Positions 8,702 to 19,458 of a stretch of DNA of 64,000 nucleotides are shown in pieces (the first letter of the stretch is position 1; every line of letters starts with the position of its first letter). The position numbers were made by a program, and so were the translations under genes. Below the pieces are notes generated by a model. The model searched no databases, was not told where the DNA came from, and was given only the letters and a program-made list of their open reading frames with translations. The DNA is from CAYFLR01 sp964343805 (GTDB lineage: Bacteria > Bdellovibrionota_B > Oligoflexia > CAYFLR01): positions 22,584 through 86,583 of the forward strand of contig CAYFLR010000020.1 in assembly GCA_964343805.1 (NCBI GenBank), given 5' to 3'.

Positions 8702-11700
8702 ATGTTTCGCTCATTTATATATATTTTTACCTTAATTGGCATTCTGACGATGGTACTTTCCATGGGATGCAATAGTGAGGATAGTGATAAAGACAAAGAA
8801 GATGAATCATCTCAGAGCACTTCTGTCACGACTTCAGCAACTGACGAGGTCGATAAAGAGGATAAACAGCCTTCGGTAGATAGTGAAGAGGTGGTGAACG
8901 GCCTTTCTGCCAAGGTGAAATCCAAACTGACCGACCGGGGTGTTGAAGAGGAACAGGCTCAGATGGTGGTAGATGCAGCGGCGAGTTATGTCTATTCGGA
9001 GGAAGCCAAACTGAACTTGGTACCAACTGCTTATGATAAAACCATTCTACGTTATNNNNNNNNNNGAAGGAACCATGATAGCGCTATCTAAGGTTTCTGA
9101 AAGTAAGCGTGTAGACGCTGTTGGAGCGGTTGTGGAAGGTGTTTCGGAAGAGGTTTGGCTCTATGAAAGTGATCTATCGGAATCCTCCAGTATCGTAAGT
9201 AATTCTGTAATAAAAAGTGTGGCAACAAACTTAACAAAAGCCTCATTAGGAGGAGAAGCTCTTGCTGTATCTGAAGTTGTAGCGGCTTCTGCTATTTCAT
9301 CCCTTAAAGGAGGTAAAGTTTCAGAAGGTAAGCAGCTGAAAGCTGTTTCTAAATTGGTTAAAGGAAGCGTAAAGGGATTTAAAGAGGCCAAATTAAACGA
9401 TCAAGAGATTTTAAGTGTGGTAGGTTCTATTGCCAAAGGTTCTTCGGCTGCTCTGGCCAAAACTGATTTAACTTCTGAAAAAGATTTAGTAGAAGCACTC
9501 ACCTCGATTGTAGACAGTGCTCTCACCGCTTCTTCCCAATCTGGAATAGATGCAGGAAGCGCGGCTTTGAAGGTTGCACCCGCTGTGATAGAAGGAATGT
9601 CCAAAGTAGAACAGGTAACTAATAATGGGAGTTTAAAACAAAATGCAGTGAAAGGACTGATGAAAAAAGCCTTTGAGTTGGGAGCTCCAAATAGCACTAG
9701 TAATGATGGGTCGGTTCTTAGTTTTACTCGGAACCTAACATCTGCTGCTGTGGGAGTGGGTTCCAACCTTGGAGATGGGATAGGTAAATCTATTATAGAG
9801 GGAATACTTGATGGATCGAATGCCAAATCTTCTATCAATGCCACCGAAAAATCCAATCTTTCCGATTGGCTGAGTCAAACTAAGCATCATGTGAACAACT
9901 GCGGAGGACAGGTTGATGTGAACCTTTCCAATACCTCTGACTCCATTAAATGTGATGGAACCGAAGTGGCTGCTGTTGATGTTTCGAGTTATCCCACCGG
10001 TGGTAATAACCATGATCCGGGCGGAAATAATCAGCAGACCAATCCCTCCGAATGCTATTCTAATTGTGGAGGGGATCAGAGCAATAATACCCAGTCTCCT
10101 CCAGATTCCATCTCCATTAGGATTAACGATACTGCGGTTTATAGGTGTGATTCATGTTACTTAGATATAGAATATTACGCATCCTATACCGGTTACAACG
10201 ATGTATTTCCCCTCGCTGGAACGGTCACCGTTTCAGATCAAAGTATTTTGAAACCCATCCCTGCTACTCAAAACACCTTTGGATTATTTAAACCTGTGGG
10301 AGTGGGCACAGCTACCGTCACCTGGACCTATATGCAAAAAACCGCCACCGCCACTGTCACCGTTGTGCATCCAAAAGTATCTTTTGCCTTAGTGCGACCT
10401 TTTTTAGAAAATGCAGTGGGTGTAGGAGGTTTTAAAATTAGATACCAAGCCATGGCCTATTTTGATGGGGCGAGTGAACCTATGGATTTAACCGAATACG
10501 TAACCTGGTCAATTACGAATGGAAATGAATTTACCCAAGCTGAATGGGGAAGTGTGTCCAATGCAGCGGGTAGCGAAGGACTTGTTAATATTACTACCTT
10601 TGACAATGCCCAAAATGAAGCAAGGTTTACTCTATCATGCACTGTTAAAAGTCCCTATCAGGCTTCAGAATATTTCTGGTGTTATAACTATGTTTTTGCC
10701 TATGAGAAAACGCTGGAAAGTATAGAAATCAAACCAGTAGATGCTATAGCCACCAATGAGGTGAGTCCCCAAATGCATGCCATTGGTATCTTTGCTAGCA
10801 ATACACTAGCGATTGATATCACTGATTCAGTTACTTGGAGCTCTGATAATACCGGAGTTCTAACCATTGGTGATACCATTAATGATAAGGGTATTCTTAC
10901 CAAAGTTTCTGCAGGAACTGCCAATATTACCGCGGCCTATGATCCGGGTGGTGCTAATATCAACACCTCTGTTTCTGCCACTGCTTCATCAGCAACTTTA
11001 AGCTCTATCGAGGTGGCTCCTGCTTCTTTAAAAGTGATGAGAGAATTTACCGGTCAATACATCGCGAAAGCTCACTACAGTGATAATACTATCAAAGATG
11101 TAACGGATTATGCCTCCTGGAGCTCCAGTAATACAGATATTATGAGAGTGGGTGACAGTGGAAAAGAAAAAGGTCTGGCAACAACTGGACACACGGAAGG
11201 CAAAACTACTATAACCGCCAGCTTTGGAGGGCAAAATGGGACAGCAGATGCCATTATGGTTGACTCTCCTTTAGAGTCTATCGAACTGTATCCATTAGGT
11301 CCAATATCATTAGTTCCTTGGGGTTCAAAGAGGATTGAAGTCACCGGTATCTATGAAAATGGAATGTCACTCTCTTTAACCGATCGGGCTAATATTCAAT
11401 CAAATGCATGGAATACGGTGAGTGTCAGAGACCGGAATAAAGCTATGGCCTTTGATACTGCCGGAAGCGCTACCTTAACTGCCAGCTTTCAAGGGGTCTC
11501 AGCAACTAAAACAGTTAATGTGGGTTCTCAAACCGCATCCAGTATATCTATAAATCCGCCCGTTCTTACCATTAATGCAGGGCAAGAATTCCAGCTATCG
11601 GTAGAAGCTCTTTATGACGATGGAATACCAAGATCTGCCTCTGGAGTCCTTTGGACATCAGGAACACCTGCCAAAGCCACTATTGGGATTAATGATGGAA

Positions 11701-14700
11701 TGGTGAAGGGTGTGGATGCTGGGACCTCAATTATTACCGCTTCTTTTGAGGGGCAAACCGCCAATTTAACTGTGACGGTTGAAGCGGCTGCCACCCTATC
11801 TCAAGTGGTGGTGAGTCCAGCTACTCTGGATGTGGCGGTGGGATCATCGAGTGATTTTAAGGCCTATGCTATATATTCTGATGGGGTGAAAGAGAATATC
11901 ACTTTTCAAGCATCCTGGGTCCTTACAGATAAGAATTTAGCCAGTGTAAATTTATATGGTGGAGTGACCGGTCGTGCAGCTGGAACCACTCCTGTGACGG
12001 CCTATTATAATGGGGAGAGTGGATCTGGATCACTGACTGTGAAAGCAGCTACTTTGGAGTGGATCACTCCGAGTAATCGTTTTTTTACTGGTTCCATAGG
12101 TGATGAATTTCAATTAAAAGCTACTGGTATGTATGATGATTATAGCTTTGTAGATATATCTGGAGAAGTGACTTGGAGCTCTTCAAATAGTTCCGCTTGC
12201 TCCGTGAGTAATGCAGATAGTTCGAGGGGTAAAGTAACAGCTTTAGCGGGTGGAGATTGTAAAATCGTTGCAAAACTCGACTCCATTACGAGTCCCGAAG
12301 TTTTTGTTGATGTGAAGCCAGCAGCGACCCTTTCCACCATTGATGTAAATGCAGACATCCTCTCTCTGCGTGAAAAGGATCAAAGTGCTTTTACTGCCAC
12401 CGGTTATTACAGTGATGGGAGTTTTAGAGATTTAACCAATGAGGTTATATGGTCGAGTGATGCCACCGCCAAGGCGGTAGTTAGTAATTTAGAAGGAGAG
12501 AAGGGTCTTGTGACTGGAATAGACGCTGGTACCGCAAATATTAAAGCTAAATTGGGTGGAGTAGAGCAAACCTTGCAAGTTACGGTAAAAGATAGCGTCA
12601 CCCTTGATGCGGTGATAATCTTTCCTAACTTTGCCCTGGTTGCCAAAGATAATACCTATTCCTTTAAAGCGATGGCCCGATTCTCTGATGGATCCACTGA
12701 ATTTGTTACTAGCAAGGCCAGTTGGTACACCAATGACGCAGCTCTTGCGACTATGAGTAATTCAGAAGGCTTTCAAGGTGTTGCTAGTGCCATCGGTGCT
12801 GGAACTGCTACTGTTACGGTTAAATATCAGGGAGTTTCAGGTACTGCCAGTATGGAAATATTTGATACCGGTTCCGTCACTCTCAGTAGTATTAGTATCT
12901 CTCCACCGGTCCGAGAAATTATAGAAGGTCATGCTCAAAAGTTTGAAGCCACCGGCTATTACAGTGATGGCTCTGTTAATAACATTACCGAGAAAGTGAC
13001 TTGGTATTCGAGTGCTGATGTGGCTACCATCAGTAATTCTCTCACCAGCAAAGGGCTGGCCGAAGGGTTTGCCAATGGAGTGACTAATATTACTGCTAAA
13101 TTAGATGGAGTCACCAGTACTTCGGCGGTTTTGGCTGTAAAAGGGATTGTTGGTTCTAGTAACACAGCAGGTTCTTCCAGTACTGCTATTAATTATCCCA
13201 CTCCCACTCCCGTCTCTTTAAGCCGGGTCGAAGTCATTAATTCAGAATACCTAACCGAAATTGCCAGTGGGAGTAGCACCAATTTTCAAGCCTACTTACT
13301 CTATTCGGATAAAACAAAAATTTTGGTGACAGATCGAGTAAAATGGACAGTGAGCAATAACTCCAAGGCAAGTATCAGCAATGCCAGGGGACGAGCCGGA
13401 AAATTTGAAGCATTGGCTTCCATCGATGACCTGGTAGTAACTGCCACCTGGGAAAATGGAGCAACCGATAAAACTGGAAGTGCTGTTATCAATATTACAG
13501 CAGGTGCTGCAGTGGGTGCTACTTTAGAACCAGCTTCTGTTACCCTTCCTGTAAAAGGAACGATGCAGTTTAATCTCATAGTGAAATACAATGATGGAAC
13601 CACCATTAAGCAACCGGCCACTTGGAAAGTTAATAATAGTAATTCTTATGTGAATCCTTATTTAGGTATTGTAAAAGGCTTAAGTGCAGGTTCATCCACT
13701 CTTACGGGAACTTATTATGATCCCATATCTTCTACCTACCTTACTGCCACTGCCTCTGTTACCGTTTCCGGCGCTACTATGGATGCCATCGAGATTTCAC
13801 CCAACAATCCCAAAGCAGTGAAGAGTTTGACAACTAGGCTAACCGCTACCGGTCGGATGAGTGATGGAACATCAAAAGATGTGACCGATGAGGTGATTTG
13901 GAGCTCCAGTGATAACTCCATTGCGGAAGTGAGTAATGAACAGACAACCAAAGGAGTGGTAACAGCTTTAAACTCTGGAAGTGCCACCATCAGTGCTAAA
14001 ATGAAAAACAGTTCAGATACACTTATTACCGGAACACGCACTTTTTATTCATACGATCCCANNNNNNNNNNNNNNNNNNGGTGGCTAAGGGAACCACCAT
14101 AAACCTATCTGCGATTGGTTTTTATAATGACAACACCACTCAGGATATCACTGCTCGCACTACTTTTGAAAGTAGCGATAGTTCTTTGGCCTATGTTCAA
14201 GACGGTGTCCTTCAAGCTTTAGATGAGGGAACTATTACTTTAACAGCCACCTATGCTTATGGTTCTGAAAGTAGTAGCACGACCGTAATTATTAGCGCCG
14301 CCTCCATTAGCTCTATTGCTTTTACCCCGGCATCTCCTAAAATCTATGTGAATAACAGGCTGCAGATGAAAGCGGAAGCCACCTACACTGATGGCTCAGT
14401 AATAGACATCACTGATAAAGGAATTTGGGGATCGGAAGATGAAACCAAAGCATTGGTAAATAATAGCTGGCCCAAGGGAATGGTAAGTGCTTTAGCTGCT
14501 GGAACTGTTGCAGTGAGTATATCTTATCAAGGGAGTTTTGCCAGTGTTGATACCTCATTAGTTTCAGCGACTCTTAACACGATCACATTGAATGCCAGTT
14601 CTGAGCTACCCATTGGTGCCGAAGAGCAGATTACGGTAACGGGAAATTTCAGTGATGCTTCCACTCAGGATCTCACTTCCCAGGCTGTATTTAGTGTCAA

Positions 14701-15895
14701 TGAGCCCACTCGTTTATTAGTGGATGCTAGCCCTGGAAGGCGAGGAATCGCCACGGCTTTAACTGCTGGAGCCACTGTAGTTACCGCAAAAGTAGGAGGT
14801 GTTTCAAACACGGCTAATATTACTGTAACTAGTGCCACTCCCACTGGAGTGACCATTCAAACTCCTACCACCACCATAGGAATTGGTAATACCCTGGATG
14901 ATTTTTATGCACGGGTGACATACTCTGATGCCTCTACTAAAGATTTTCCTCTTGATCTAGTGTCCCATGGGATCATTCGTTGGACCTCAGTGAATACTAG
15001 TTCTAATGACATTGCCCCGGTTTATGGGCAAAAAATAATAAAGGAATGGAAAGAGCCCTACATTGATAAATATGGGAAAATTGATTATGCCAGGTCTATC
15101 ACCCGAAGAATCGTGGAACCTTACTTTTCAGGATATAAAGTACTAAAAATGCCCAGTGGTAACAATGGAGGAGGGGGAGACCCTGATTTTGCCATTACTG
15201 CTTCTATAAATGGTCAAACAGCCACCGCTTATATTGATGTAACAGCAATCGCTGCCACCAGTGTTTATATTGAACAGCGGCAACCCACAGTGGCCACTTC
15301 TAACTCCGTTTTTCTAACTTCGCGAGCCTGGTTTAGTGATGGAACAAAAGCATTATCCACTGAAGAAGGGACATGGGGTGTTTGTGGCAATGAATTTGCA
15401 ACCGGTCATGCCGCTTGTGGAGGAGAAGATGATTCTGCTCTAGTCACTCATGCTGGGAATGGGCAATTTACAGCCGGTGCCAGCAATGGTCAAGCCAGGA
15501 TCGTCTATTCCCGAGATGGCAAGTGGGATATGGTCTTACTGAATATCGGAAGCGTCACTGGTTATACCTTGAATTACCCCAATGGTGGCGGAGATGATTT
15601 TACCCTTTATGGAGATAATAATCGCATTGGTCACTGTGGAGTGAGGTTTCAACTCTTAGCTGATTATGGCGGTCCTACAGTTAATGTAACCGAAAAAGCC
15701 ACTTGGGAAGTTTCTGGACCTTGTGCTAAATTTAGCACCGAGCAAATAGGTGACCTATGGGGACTTTGCCATACCTCATCTTCTCAAAGTGCCGGAGCAA
15801 TAACGGTGACTGTAACCTATGGCAGCTATACAGAAACAATAACTGGATACACCACCAATACCCAAGGATCAGCAGATTGTGATGTGAATCCTTAG
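8702..15895 (+). CDS. Giant surface lipoprotein with about 20 bacterial Ig-like (BIG2) modules, split by two N gaps
   Basis: The N-terminus is a lipoprotein signal ending Leu-Ser-Met-Gly-Cys. An acidic Ser/Asp/Glu linker follows, then about 350 residues rich in Ala, Ser, Lys and Val that look helical, then an Asn/Gly-rich linker. About 20 modules of 80-95 residues fill the rest. Each module carries BIG2 features: a Leu-Ser-Ser-Ile-like first strand, Tyr-Ser-Asp-Gly, an aspartate-Ile/Val-Thr turn, Trp-Ser-Ser and Gly-Thr-Ala. The frame changes at the N runs 9056-9065 and 14062-14079, but the same domain type continues across both, so I read one gene of roughly 2,400 codons. The last modules (from about 15250) are cysteine-containing and divergent. 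A role in adhesion or as a cell-surface stalk is inferred from the architecture. There is no C-terminal anchor. Confidence 0.88.
9056..9065. other. Assembly gap (10 N) inside the giant lipoprotein gene
   Basis: Ten N residues interrupt the helical N-terminal region. The reading frame differs on the two sides, so the true gap length is not 10; it is a placeholder. Confidence 0.97.
14062..14079. other. Assembly gap (18 N) inside the BIG2 array
   Basis: Eighteen N residues fall between two BIG2 modules. The frame shifts across the run although its length is a multiple of three. Module count and protein length here are therefore uncertain; collapsed repeats are a likely cause. Confidence 0.97.
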
Positions 15896-15967
15896 ATAAT
15901 TTCGGTCTATTTCAGAAAAATCCCAATAAAATATATACTTTCCATTTATTCCTCGGATTTTATCGGA

Positions 15968-15973
15968 TATAAT
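15968..15973 (+). promoter_or_regulatory. -10 box (TATAAT) upstream of the diguanylate cyclase operon
   Basis: A perfect TATAAT lies 49 bases before the start codon at 16022 in a 126-base AT-rich intergenic region. No good -35 was found at 16-18 bases. A GGAG ribosome site is at 16013-16016. Confidence 0.45.
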
Positions 15974-16021
15974 AATAACTGCCTAAGTTAACAATTTTGA
16001 TTTTACTAGTGTGGAGCTACT

Positions 16022-17719
16022 ATGGCTAAGAAGAAGAAAAAGAAGTCTGGCGATAGCAAAAAGAACTCTATTTTTGCCACCGTTTTCTTATCCGCTTTCA
16101 GGTTGATGTCCATTCGGACTCGATTGATTGTGGTCACTTCCATGTGTGTATTAGGTATGATCATTGGATCAGCGGCCGTTTCATTTTATATATATAAGCA
16201 AGATAAAAAAGCTTATATCATGGAGCAATGTCTCTCCTTTGCGGGCGAGGCATTAAATAATTACCGCTTCACAGTCCAAGAATATATTGCCAAATTTAAC
16301 TCCTCTCCCGATAAATTTAAATACATCAAATTCAAAAGAGATGCGAAGAGTAAAGAAATTAAAAAGGTGAAGGGGAATTTAGATTACGATGAAAGATGGT
16401 TGGGTTTAAAAAAGTTAGGAGTCAATAGATATCCCAAATCCACTGAAATATTTATGGTGACTTTGGAAGATAAGCTGCACCTTCTTTATGCTGAGAAAAA
16501 AGAGATTAAGAAGAAGAAAAAAAGGAGAAAGCGGAGACGAAGAAAAAGCCGAAGGCGTAGGAAAAAGGCACCTGTGGTGCAAGAGAAAGCCTCTGCTAAG
16601 TATGAAACTATTTACACCCTACTGGAAAATGGAGCCAACCTTAAAGTCAAAATGGATAATTCCGGACGACGGCTCATGTGGGTGATGAATTCAGCTGGGG
16701 ATTTAATCACTACTAATAATGCCGCTTTAATGCAGGCGGGGCCTGATATTAGTGGTCGTGGTATTGTGCTGCAAGCAGTTATGGGTGAGAGAAACTCAGG
16801 CTCAGGTGAATACTCTGATGATGGATATGATGTCATTGCCGTCTATAGGGAGGTGCCTAAATCCAACACCACCGTTTATGTAGAAATACCCCTCGCAACC
16901 GCTATGAAATCGGTGACCAAAGTACTGATTACTTCGGGTTTATTTAACCTGGTGTTATTAGTCATTGTGATCCTGATCATTGGGGTTTTCATCGGTCTCA
17001 TAGTAAAACCACTGGTGAAGGTGGCCAAATTCACCGAGGAGGTAGCCGCTGGAAATTACGATGTGTCCATTGATTACTACTTTAAAGATGAGTTGAATCT
17101 ACTTATCACCAGCTTTCGTAACATGGTAGATAGTCTTCTCAAAAGAGAGGAGGAGTTATCTGCTATCACCGAGATTGCCAACAAAGACCATTTAACCAAG
17201 ATTTTTAATAACCGTTATTTTAAAATCAATTCGGCAGAGGGATTAAAGAAAACTGCCGAAGAGGGGGTCACCAGCTCCTTTATCATTCTCGATGTTGATA
17301 AATTTAAAGTGTTTAATGATACCTATGGCCATCTTCAAGGTGATAAAGTGTTGATTGATGTGGCCGCTGCTCTTGCTAGTTGCGGGGGAGAGAAAGACTT
17401 GGTTGCTAGGTACGGGGGAGAGGAATTTGTGGCCTACAGTCACAATGTGGATCCTGAATATGCCATGGCCTTAGCAGAGAAATTAAGAATCACAGTGGCA
17501 AAAACCCAAGTAGATTATCTGGATAAGCCGGGTGAGTTTTTATCAGTAAAAATTAGTTTGGGTGTGGCCATGACCAATGGTAAGAATTTTACAGATATTA
17601 AAGAAGCCATTAAAGCAGCGGATGAGGCTCTTTATTACTGTAAAGAGCATGGTCGAAATATGTCCACCTTGTGGACACCCAATGGCTGCAAGGGAATCGA
17701 GAAAGTGGAAGATGTTTAG
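16022..17719 (+). CDS. Membrane diguanylate cyclase with extracytoplasmic sensor, HAMP and GGDEF domains
   Basis: The 565-residue protein has a lysine-rich N-terminus, a membrane segment (about 40-60), an extracytoplasmic sensor region (about 60-300), a second membrane segment (about 305-330), a HAMP linker (about 330-385) and a GGDEF domain (about 400-555). The active-site motif reads Arg-Tyr-Gly-Gly-Glu-Glu-Phe, so c-di-GMP synthesis is expected. The usual inhibitory I-site Arg-x-x-Asp is Gly-Glu-Lys-Asp here, so product inhibition may be weak. Residues 159-184, placed by topology in the periplasm, hold 21 Lys/Arg out of 26, which is very unusual. First gene of a six-gene operon. Confidence 0.92.
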   Translation: MAKKKKKKSGDSKKNSIFATVFLSAFRLMSIRTRLIVVTSMCVLGMIIGSAAVSFYIYKQDKKAYIMEQCLSFAGEALNNYRFTVQEYIAKFNSSPDKFKYIKFKRDAKSKEIKKVKGNLDYDERWLGLKKLGVNRYPKSTEIFMVTLEDKLHLLYAEKKEIKKKKKRRKRRRRKSRRRRKKAPVVQEKASAKYETIYTLLENGANLKVKMDNSGRRLMWVMNSAGDLITTNNAALMQAGPDISGRGIVLQAVMGERNSGSGEYSDDGYDVIAVYREVPKSNTTVYVEIPLATAMKSVTKVLITSGLFNLVLLVIVILIIGVFIGLIVKPLVKVAKFTEEVAAGNYDVSIDYYFKDELNLLITSFRNMVDSLLKREEELSAITEIANKDHLTKIFNNRYFKINSAEGLKKTAEEGVTSSFIILDVDKFKVFNDTYGHLQGDKVLIDVAAALASCGGEKDLVARYGGEEFVAYSHNVDPEYAMALAEKLRITVAKTQVDYLDKPGEFLSVKISLGVAMTNGKNFTDIKEAIKAADEALYYCKEHGRNMSTLWTPNGCKGIEKVEDV

Positions 17720-17740
17720 TATTTTGAGTAAGGTGAACGA

Positions 17741-18670
17741 ATGATCAAAATTAGAATCCAACTTCTTTTGTCTCTAGCCCTCTTGATGACCACCTGTCTG
17801 TCTTTAAGAGCCAAAGATGGAGAGCCTAAAAAGGTAAAAACGTTTTATGGAGAGCTGGTAAATAATAGTGGGTCAGTTAGAGTGAAACGGCTCGGATCTT
17901 TAAACTGGTTTGACGCCGGGGAAAAAGAGCGAGTCAATATTGGTGATCTGCTTTATGTAGGAAACGGCTCCAAAAGTACCCTCCGTATTCCTATGACCAT
18001 GAAGCAGCTCAGTATCCCTGCAAATACCATTTTAAGGTTTTCTAAGAACTTGCCTAAAGCCAGTAATGTGGAGCGTAAATTTTCTCCCAAAAACAAGGGA
18101 GATAAAATGAAGAAAGTAGAGAAAGATCCCAAGCAAAAGGCTAAGTATACCAAACCCAAAATGGAGCCAGTCACCTACACCGAGAAACAAGAGCAATCTT
18201 CGGGCAGTAAAAAGAAGAAAGATAAAAAGAAGAAAAAGAAGCCTGAGTATAATAAAGGGCAGGTGGCCATTAATGTATTGGGTCCCAAAGATAAATTTAC
18301 TTTTTACAATGAGCAAATTTCCTCTAAGCCTGAGGAAGTCTCCTTTTCTTGGAAATTGTCTGATGAAGCCCTCGAAAGATTTTTTGGCGGAAAAGATGTG
18401 GAGGCTGATTATCGACTTCAAATTTGGGCCACTGGTCAGGAGGGATCTTTTTGTTGTGGTGAGATGATTTCCGACAATGGATACGGAGAAGCCTACTATG
18501 TGGTTAAGATTGATGCCGCCGGTAAATACTACTTTCAAGTGAGTACTGTTCTCCCAGGGGGAGCTTCTATGATTAGTAAACCTCAAATGTTTGAGATTAA
18601 AGAGGAGGAGGCGAACTTGGAGAATGTTGATTTAAATAAAATGGACGGCAGTTCCATTATTATCCAATAA
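17741..18670 (+). CDS. Secreted FecR-domain protein with polylysine linker
   Basis: A signal peptide (about 1-24) precedes a FecR-like beta domain (about 30-110). That domain has Gly-Ser-Val-Arg-Val, a Val-Asn-Ile-Gly-Asp and a Ser-Thr-Leu-Arg-Ile-like segment. Residues 157-167 are nearly all lysine. The C-terminal half is beta-rich and unassigned. There is no inner-membrane anchor besides the signal peptide, unlike anti-sigma FecR proteins, so it is probably a periplasmic surface-polymer binding or scaffold protein. It starts 21 bases after the diguanylate cyclase gene; the shared polybasic character suggests related function, which is inference. Confidence 0.75.
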   Translation: MIKIRIQLLLSLALLMTTCLSLRAKDGEPKKVKTFYGELVNNSGSVRVKRLGSLNWFDAGEKERVNIGDLLYVGNGSKSTLRIPMTMKQLSIPANTILRFSKNLPKASNVERKFSPKNKGDKMKKVEKDPKQKAKYTKPKMEPVTYTEKQEQSSGSKKKKDKKKKKKPEYNKGQVAINVLGPKDKFTFYNEQISSKPEEVSFSWKLSDEALERFFGGKDVEADYRLQIWATGQEGSFCCGEMISDNGYGEAYYVVKIDAAGKYYFQVSTVLPGGASMISKPQMFEIKEEEANLENVDLNKMDGSSIIIQ

Positions 18671-18675
18671 AAGCC

Positions 18676-19458
18676 ATGAAGGTTAAGCTCTCTGCAATCT
18701 ATATCACTTTAAATGAAATTCGTATTTTACCTTTGAGTGTCCAGGCAATAGAAGAACTAGTGGATGAGATTATTGTGGTGGATTCAGGCTCGGAAGATGG
18801 GACCGTAGAGTTCTGTGAGAAACACCCCAAAATCAGATTTTACCATCATGAGTGGATGGGATTTGGCCCCCAAAAAAACAAGGCTTTAGAATATGCCACT
18901 GGGGAGTGGGTATTATCGCTCGATGGGGATGAGGTTCCTGATTCGGTTTTAATTCATTCTATCAGAGAGCGCTTGTTAAGTGATGATCCCGCAACTGATG
19001 GCTATCTTATAAATCGTAGTTTTTCCTTTATGAATAAAAAGCTAAAATATGGAGGATGCGGTTCAGATTGGTTACCTCGTCTTTTCAGAAGGGAAAAGGG
19101 AGAGTTTTCTGACCGCCCCATCCATGAAAAGCTCATGGTGCAAGGGAAACTTATGAAAATTCATCAAGGGACTTTAGAGCATTTTCCTTATGTTTCAATT
19201 TCTGAATATTTTAATCAATTCAATAATTACACTTCGGAAGCTGCGGCTCTAAAGGGAGAAAAAGCAAACAGTGCTTTTATAAAATGGGTAGCTCCTTTTC
19301 GCTTGGGATTTGAATTTATTAAACGTTATTTTATATTAGGGGGATTTTTAGATGGATACCCCGGATTGGTACACAGTTTGTTTGCCGCCTTTTACCATTT
19401 TGTAAAAATGATTAAAATATACGAGCTGTCCTACAGGAGAGAAGAAAATGGCCGGTGA
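18676..19458 (+). CDS. Family 2 glycosyltransferase (WaaE/KdtX-like)
   Basis: The 260-residue protein begins with a GT2 Rossmann-like core: Leu-Ser-Ala-Ile-Tyr-Ile-Thr-Leu-Asn-Glu, the Val-Asp-Ser-Gly-Ser-Glu-Asp-Gly-Thr nucleotide-sugar motif near residue 36-44, and Leu-Asp-Gly-Asp-Glu near 86 as the metal-binding DxD. Its size and pattern match the WaaE/KdtX group, which adds glucose to LPS core. The cytoplasmic-membrane face is the expected site. Only 5 bases separate it from the FecR-like gene, and the next gene overlaps it by 11 bases. The acceptor is not known. Confidence 0.88.
   Translation: MKVKLSAIYITLNEIRILPLSVQAIEELVDEIIVVDSGSEDGTVEFCEKHPKIRFYHHEWMGFGPQKNKALEYATGEWVLSLDGDEVPDSVLIHSIRERLLSDDPATDGYLINRSFSFMNKKLKYGGCGSDWLPRLFRREKGEFSDRPIHEKLMVQGKLMKIHQGTLEHFPYVSISEYFNQFNNYTSEAAALKGEKANSAFIKWVAPFRLGFEFIKRYFILGGFLDGYPGLVHSLFAAFYHFVKMIKIYELSYRREENGR

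Noticed and set aside
8826..9026. Minus-strand frame inside the giant lipoprotein gene
   Set aside because: Antisense shadow of coding sequence with no start signal.
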